Positions 5,854-9,749 of a stretch of DNA of 9,749 nt are shown piece after piece. The DNA comes from an uncultured archaeon A07HN63 (GTDB lineage Archaea > Halobacteriota > Halobacteria > Halobacteriales > Haloferacaceae), in assembly GCA_000496215.1 (NCBI GenBank), contig KI543197.1, forward strand, positions 129,707 through 139,455, in the 5' to 3' direction. A program made the translations under genes and the position numbers. The notes under the pieces were generated by a model. The model ran no database searches, was not told the DNA's origin, and saw nothing but the letters and a program-made list of their open reading frames with translations. Position 1 is the stretch's first letter; every line of letters begins with the position of its first letter.

Positions 5854-7524
5854 ATGGATGAGTTACTGTCGCCGACAGTCGCTGGCATACTCATGCTGGC
5901 AAGCGGCGTTATTCCGGGCTTTGTCGTCTACTGGCTGCGAACCGAACCACAGGGCATCGTCGTTCGATGGTTCCGGTTTGCCATGTTCTGTGGCATGGTG
6001 TGGTCAGTCACGTTTGGCCTTGTCGTGCTTGTTGAGTCCTCGGTTCTTCGACTCGCGATTACAAATCTGCTCATCATAGCGGTTCCCTCGTCGGCGTTTG
6101 CGATCTTCGCCTTCTCCTACGAGTTTACCTTCCGAACACAGATGCCGAGACCGTTCTACCTCCTCTATGTGCCGGTAGCTCTACTGTTCGTTCTCTCGTG
6201 GTTCAACCCGGGGCAGTTGGTTTATCCAGTCGCTGCCCCCTATCAGGCGAGTGACATTCTCATTCTCAACGAGGTAGGCCCTTTCCGGCTCGTTCTGAAC
6301 GTGATCGGTGGCCTGCTCGCCGTGGTGATGGCGGCTGGACTGATTACCGGGGAGCTGTTGCGCACGAACAACCGAACGCGAACGATTCAGGCCGGAGTTG
6401 TGCTGGTATTGATCCTCTCGATTCTCGTCCCCAGCGTTATCAAGGTTCTCGGATTCGTCCCGCTGTATTTCGATCCGAGTGTCTTTGGCTGGTCGATAAT
6501 CGGCGTCGTGGTCGCCACGACGTTCAAGCGATTCGATCTCTTCGGGCTCTCACCGAACGCCAAGCGGCGCGTGTTCGACGAGTTGCCTGATCCGGCTGTG
6601 ATACTGAATCCCGACGGCAACGTGTCGGATGCCAACGAGGCCGCGCGGACGATGCTGGATGTCGATATTGGGATGACCACCGCGGCCCTGCGCGAGGCAA
6701 ATCCTGCGCTGGAAGCCGTCCTCGACGGGACCGCAGCGGCGGTCGAACTCTCGGTTGGTGACTCCCGGCGCGTGTTCGAGTACACCGAGAAACCCGTCTC
6801 ACAGGGGTACGGAACCGAGGGGTGCATCTTCTTCTTCAGGGACGTTACAGCCCAGACCACCACGGCCGAAGAACTGCAAGAAAAAACTGATCGATTGGAG
6901 GCGTTTGCCAGTCGCGTCAGTCACGACCTCCGGGGGCCGATAACGAACGCATTGAGCCACCTAAAACTCGCCAGACGCGAGGTTGATGAGCCGACCGAAC
7001 TCGACGAAATTGCGGAAACTCTCACCGATGCCGAGGGGCTCATCGACGACATCCTTGCGATGGCACGGAGCGGCAAACAGCCGGCCACTGAGCGGCTTGC
7101 GCTCGCCGATCACGCCACACAGGCGTGGTCGACTGTTCCGACGACCGAGGCCTCACTGGTCGTCGAAACTGAGCAGACGATCAGTGCTGACCCCGGGCAG
7201 CTGTTGCGATTGCTTGAAAACCTTCTTCGAAACGCCGTCGAGCACGGCGGCGACAACGTGACCGTCCGGCTTGGATCGACCGCGGACGGGTTTTACGTCG
7301 CTGACGACGGGGTTGGGATTCCGGTCGAGCACCGCGAGAGCGTTTTCGAGGAACGGACCACGTTCGACGACGGTGGCATCGGGTACGGGCTGGCGATTGT
7401 CAGCGATATCGCCGACGCTCACGGCTGGTCAGTGTCGGTGACAGAGAGCGAGTCGGGCGGAGCTCGCTTCGATATTTCCGGCGTCACGGTTATCTCAGCC
7501 GACTCAACCCCAGCAACGACATAG
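5854..7524 (+). CDS. Membrane histidine kinase with N-terminal multi-helix (7TM-type) sensor and PAS domain
   Basis: A 556-residue kinase anchored in the membrane. Hydrophobic segments lie at about 8-28, 38-60, 66-90, 101-117, 145-167, 178-200 and 210-223, fitting the seven-helix N-terminal sensor found on haloarchaeal kinases. A short PAS domain follows at about 237-332 (DELPDPAVILNPDGNVSDAN, then CIFFFRDVTAQ). A linker leads to the H-box VSHDLRGP with H357; the N-box is ENLLRNAVEHGG (N456, N460), G1 is DDGVGIP (484-490) and G2 is DGGIGYGLAIV (506-516). The last helix-strand region (HGWSVSVTESESGGARFDISGV) is shared with the kinases at 4113 and 8083, including 23 bp of identical DNA with the former (7465-7487 versus 5643-5665). 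No receiver or HTH is present. It lies on the same strand as the kinases either side, but 172 bp separate it from the first and the second has its own AT-rich leader. The signal is unknown; the helices carry no feature that I can tie to a specific ligand. Confidence 0.92.
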   Translation: MDELLSPTVAGILMLASGVIPGFVVYWLRTEPQGIVVRWFRFAMFCGMVWSVTFGLVVLVESSVLRLAITNLLIIAVPSSAFAIFAFSYEFTFRTQMPRPFYLLYVPVALLFVLSWFNPGQLVYPVAAPYQASDILILNEVGPFRLVLNVIGGLLAVVMAAGLITGELLRTNNRTRTIQAGVVLVLILSILVPSVIKVLGFVPLYFDPSVFGWSIIGVVVATTFKRFDLFGLSPNAKRRVFDELPDPAVILNPDGNVSDANEAARTMLDVDIGMTTAALREANPALEAVLDGTAAAVELSVGDSRRVFEYTEKPVSQGYGTEGCIFFFRDVTAQTTTAEELQEKTDRLEAFASRVSHDLRGPITNALSHLKLARREVDEPTELDEIAETLTDAEGLIDDILAMARSGKQPATERLALADHATQAWSTVPTTEASLVVETEQTISADPGQLLRLLENLLRNAVEHGGDNVTVRLGSTADGFYVADDGVGIPVEHRESVFEERTTFDDGGIGYGLAIVSDIADAHGWSVSVTESESGGARFDISGVTVISADSTPATT

Positions 7525-7586
7525 CCCGCTTGGTATTCGACAGACCACTCACCACCTCAGGCCTCGGGTATGGCCGTTTCAATCGT

Positions 7587-7600
7587 GCCGGCTAGCCGGC
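7587..7600. repeat. Perfect 14-bp palindrome GCCGGCTAGCCGGC
   Basis: A fully self-complementary 14-mer, 62 bp after the stop codon of the membrane kinase. It could form a short cruciform or hairpin, serve as a dimer site, or mark a junction of the decay or deletion seen in this gap. No second copy was noticed. Confidence 0.5.
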
Positions 7601-7642
7601 GAACTTCTGCGGGATCGACTCCTGAATCTGCTCAGCCGGTCG

Positions 7643-7735
7643 AATTATCACCGTCAGCCACTATTCGTCGTCGATAGACAGCGATCCCGCTGGCGTCGAT
7701 AGCGGTGCTACGGCCATCAGCTACCCTGCCGGCAT
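7643..7735 (-). pseudogene. Decayed N-terminus of a response regulator homologous to 2105-3772
   Basis: Read on the minus strand from the ATG at 7735, the frame contains PLSTPAGSLSIDDE, a TAG stop, then WLTVII. The intact regulator (residues 14-34) reads LSIPAEILIIDDDQQWLTLVI. The DNA shares ATCGACGACGA, TGGCTGACG and CAGCGG blocks in the same order, with single-codon deletions. The leading segment also carries a TAG at codon 5. The acidic-pair aspartates of the receiver are still visible, but the phosphoacceptor region and everything after it is absent, so it is non-functional. The relic's ATG lies 112 bp from motif copy B, against 113 bp for the intact gene and copy A, and it is divergent from a PAS-GAF kinase exactly as the intact gene is. 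The homology was judged by eye over about 25 codons. Confidence 0.65.
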
Positions 7736-7847
7736 CGCGCTCGGTCGGTTACACAGTTCATTGACGGTGGCTGCATTGATCGTGGAGTTCGTTTCACGCG
7801 AGATTTCCCCCAGCGACTGGTTGTTTGGCTATTATTTTACTACCCCA

Positions 7848-7871
7848 ATACCTTCATGCGAAGGCATCACC
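7848..7871. repeat. Shared 24-bp palindromic motif, copy B
   Basis: The copy contains CCTTCATGCGAAGG, a perfect inverted repeat with a 4-base centre, nested with ATGC...GCAT. It matches 3886-3909 at 22 of 24 positions; the flanks have diverged. There are 112 bp to the relic start codon (7735) and 211 bp to the kinase ATG (8083). That this block stands out between diverged flanks argues for selection rather than only recent duplication. Confidence 0.7.
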
Positions 7872-8025
7872 CGAATCGGACAGAATCACGGGTGTGACGC
7901 CCGATAGTTACGATTTCTCGGTGATTCATCCAAACCGCTGTATTCTGCCCACTAGGATACACAAATTTTTGCTGTTCGAAAAATATAGCTCGGATGAAAA
8001 TTATAATCCGCAATCTATTGAAAAT

Positions 8026-8037
8026 ACATATATTAAT
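8026..8037 (+). promoter_or_regulatory. Candidate TATA region of the second PAS-GAF kinase
   Basis: ACATATATTAAT lies about 50 bp before the ATG at 8083 in AT-rich DNA, implying a leader of about 20-30 bases. No Shine-Dalgarno sequence precedes the ATG. Several other AT-rich stretches nearby could serve instead. Confidence 0.3.
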
Positions 8038-8082
8038 ACGATAAAGAGTTTCAAAAACGTAACTTTCTTTTGAATTGCTCAT

Positions 8083-9708
8083 ATGACAACTTGCATGTCT
8101 GATTCGCCGCCGGGACCGACCACCAGCACGGCTCCCGAGTCGGGGCTGCCACAGCCCCATCCCCGGGCCCCAGCGTTTCTTTCGCAGCTTCCGGATCTGA
8201 CGCTGGTGCTCGATGCGGCCGGCACCGTCCGGCGTCAGACCCCACCGCTCGACGATGCCGACGGGTTCGAACCCCACAATCTGGTCGGCGACCATCCGAC
8301 CCAGTATATTCACCCGGCCGACCGCGAGCGGGTCTGCGCGCAGTTACAGCGGCTTTTCGAGAGCGATCCGGGCACCGTCGTTACCACCACATTTCGGCTT
8401 CAGGCCACCGACGGCACCTACCACCGGTTTGAGGGTCGGGCGATCAACCACCTTCATTCCGAGCCAGTCGATGGTGTGCTTGTCGTGGCGCGGGCGCTAC
8501 AGGAGCGTACAGCGACCGCCCCCGAATCCACGACCCGGGAGCCGATGATCAACCAGCTGCAAGAGACGACCCAGCGCTTGCTGGAGACGAGCGAGCCGGA
8601 TGCGGCGGCTATCGTCGCGCTCCAGGGGATCGAGTCGGTCTTCAACTTCACCATCGCCGGCATCTGGCTGGCATCCGACGACCGGACACGGCTCGAACCG
8701 GTTGCCCAGACCGACCGCGGGGCGTCACTGGTCGATAGCCAGCCGGTCTACACCGCCGACGCCGACTCGCTGTCGTGGGACGCCTACGAATCACAGACCG
8801 CCACCCGGGTCGACGATATAACCGACCACGCCGAGCGAGCAAACCCGGAGACCCCGATCCGCAGCGAGCTGATCGTCCCAATCGGCGAGTATGGGCTTCT
8901 GAACATCGCCTCGACCGAAACGGGCGCGTTCAGCGATGCGGATCTCCGGCGCGTGCAGGTGTGGGGCAACACGGTCGAATCCGCGCTGACCAGACTCGAA
9001 CAGATCGACCAGTTACAGCAGCGCGAGGCCGCGCTTACCCGCGAGCGCGACCGACTGGATGACTTCGCCAGCATCATCTCTCACGACCTCAGAAACATGG
9101 TGAACATCGCCGAGGGCCATCTCGGCGTGGCCAGATCCGAGGACGACCTGCCGCAGCTGGACCCGGTCGCGCGGGCACTCGACCGGATGGACGACATCAT
9201 GGACGACACGCTCACATTCGCCCGGCAGGGCGAAACCGTCGACGACACAGAGCCTGTCCGGCTCACGAATCTGATCACCGACTGCCTAGAGGTGATCGAG
9301 GCACCGGAGGCAACGTTCACCGTCGCCGACGAGTGCCGCATCTTGGCTGACCCCGACCGGCTGGCCCACGTCTTCGAGAATCTCCTCCGGAACAGCGTGG
9401 AGCATGGCTCCACGAGCAGTCGGCCGCAGGCCGACGACGCCGTCGATCACGGTGACTCTGCGGTGACGGTGACCATCGGCCGTACCGAGGATGGCCTCTA
9501 TGTCGCCGACGATGGCCCCGGCATCCCACCTGCGGACCGTGACACCGTCTTCGACTCCGGGTACACGACCTCGGCCGACGGAACCGGCCTTGGCCTCCGG
9601 ATCGTCAAACAGATTGTCGAAGCCCACGGCTGGTCGATTGCGGTCAGCGAAAGCGACGACGGCGGCGCACGCTTCGACATCTCTGGGGTCCTGTTCATCG
9701 AAACGTAG
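8083..9708 (+). CDS. Soluble PAS-GAF-histidine kinase (module B)
   Basis: A 541-residue paralogue of the kinase at 4113 with the same order: PAS at about 37-140 (YIHPADRERV at 75-84), GAF at about 170-303 (TIAGIWLASDD, RSELIVPIGEYGLLNIASTE), coiled coil at 305-329, and transmitter. H-box IISHDLRN (H334), N-box ENLLRNSVEHG (N433, N437), G1 DDGPGIP (476-482) and G2 GTGLGL (500-505) are intact. It differs in a Pro/Ser/Thr-rich N-terminus and in 15 extra residues between the N-box and the next strand (about 443-457), which look like a tandem duplication. Third codon positions are more GC-rich than in the module A kinase. It has no receiver. Its expected divergent regulator is only a relic, so it may have to signal to the regulator at 2105-3772 or elsewhere. 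Two starts are possible, Met1 at 8083 and Met5 at 8095; neither has a Shine-Dalgarno sequence, and the residues between are not conserved. Confidence 0.92.
   Translation: MTTCMSDSPPGPTTSTAPESGLPQPHPRAPAFLSQLPDLTLVLDAAGTVRRQTPPLDDADGFEPHNLVGDHPTQYIHPADRERVCAQLQRLFESDPGTVVTTTFRLQATDGTYHRFEGRAINHLHSEPVDGVLVVARALQERTATAPESTTREPMINQLQETTQRLLETSEPDAAAIVALQGIESVFNFTIAGIWLASDDRTRLEPVAQTDRGASLVDSQPVYTADADSLSWDAYESQTATRVDDITDHAERANPETPIRSELIVPIGEYGLLNIASTETGAFSDADLRRVQVWGNTVESALTRLEQIDQLQQREAALTRERDRLDDFASIISHDLRNMVNIAEGHLGVARSEDDLPQLDPVARALDRMDDIMDDTLTFARQGETVDDTEPVRLTNLITDCLEVIEAPEATFTVADECRILADPDRLAHVFENLLRNSVEHGSTSSRPQADDAVDHGDSAVTVTIGRTEDGLYVADDGPGIPPADRDTVFDSGYTTSADGTGLGLRIVKQIVEAHGWSIAVSESDDGGARFDISGVLFIET
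9391..9480 (+). repeat. Two-unit 45-bp degenerate tandem repeat inside the kinase ATPase domain
   Basis: Codons 437-451 begin NSVEHG and codons 452-466 begin DAVDHG, giving a 15-residue period. The paralogue at 4113 has one such unit and is exactly 15 residues shorter here. This fits an in-frame 45-bp duplication followed by divergence. The second unit has lost the N-box asparagine, so only the first can bind nucleotide-Mg. Confidence 0.5.
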
Positions 9709-9749
9709 CTACGTTCTAAATATACACATTTTGATATTTATTCATGATT
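9709..9749. other. AT-rich tail after the last kinase
   Basis: These 41 bases after the TAG stop are strongly AT-rich (for example TAAATATACAC and TTTTGATATTTATT). They could contain a T-rich archaeal terminator or the promoter of a gene beyond the window; too little is present to decide. Confidence 0.4.

Larger units (their letters stand above)
7525..8082. other. 558-bp gap with a decayed regulator fragment, a shared motif and an AT-rich leader
   Basis: No intact gene is supported. From 7525 to about 7830 the DNA is GC-rich and gene-like in composition but full of stops. The minus strand at 7643-7735 reads as a broken copy of the response regulator N-terminus. At 7557-7631 (minus) there is a protein-like 25-codon tail ending in TGA (containing DPAEVRRLAGTIETAIPEA) that I cannot assign. 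The 24-bp motif lies at 7848-7871. From about 7930 to 8080 the DNA is strongly AT-rich, like the leader of the kinase at 4113, and shares AAATATAGCT (7981-7990) with it. A short plus-strand frame starting at 7825 runs into the AT-rich leader and has no recognisable product. Confidence 0.7.

Noticed and set aside
7730..7824. An HTH-like minus-strand reading upstream of the relic (SLGEISRETNSTINAATV)
   Set aside because: It lies where the leader of the relic regulator should be, given the matching distance to the motif. It has no start codon after the preceding stop and is only about 30 codons long. A chance reading or an unrelated remnant is more likely.
7825..8073. An 82-codon plus-strand frame before the second PAS-GAF kinase
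   Set aside because: It runs through the motif and the AT-rich leader, has codon use unlike the real genes, and resembles no family.

Overview
The window looks like chromosomal or large-replicon DNA from a haloarchaeon (class Halobacteria). The proteins are very acidic, the coding DNA is GC-rich, and the intergenic stretches are sharply AT-rich. The gene families are typical of that class: a receiver-GAF-'bacterio-opsin activator' HTH regulator and soluble or membrane histidine kinases with 'SHDLRN'-type H-boxes and an 'HGWS' C-terminal motif. I cannot name the genus. There are no tRNA, rRNA or CRISPR features and no intact mobile element.

Almost every gene is a signal-transduction gene. From left to right: (1) a receiver-PAS-histidine kinase on the plus strand (306-1727); (2) a converging two-gene minus-strand operon, in which a receiver-GAF-Bat-HTH_10 response regulator (2105-3772) is joined by an ATGA stop/start overlap to a PadR-like winged-helix repressor (1746-2108); (3) a 340-bp divergent intergenic region; (4) a soluble PAS-GAF-histidine kinase (4113-5681); (5) a membrane histidine kinase with about seven N-terminal helices (5854-7524); (6) a 558-bp gap; (7) a second PAS-GAF-histidine kinase (8083-9708), closely related to the one at 4113.

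The most interesting result is that the 558-bp gap is not empty. On its minus strand it holds what looks like the decayed first ~30 codons of a homologue of the 2105-3772 response regulator, with in-frame stops. A 24-bp palindrome-bearing motif (22/24 identical) lies 113 bp upstream of the intact regulator's start codon and 112 bp upstream of the relic's start codon. It is also 203 and 211 bp upstream of the two paralogous kinases. This indicates that a whole divergent module, [response regulator <- motif -> PAS-GAF kinase], was duplicated and that the regulator of the second copy was later lost.

Functionally, the sequence suggests a signalling cluster in which three kinases without receivers (4113, 5854, 8083) and one receiver-kinase (306) lie beside a single DNA-binding response regulator. 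That regulator is the obvious candidate output, and PadR is its co-expressed second regulator. The kinase-to-regulator pairing is inference from position only; no substrate or signal can be read from the sequence.
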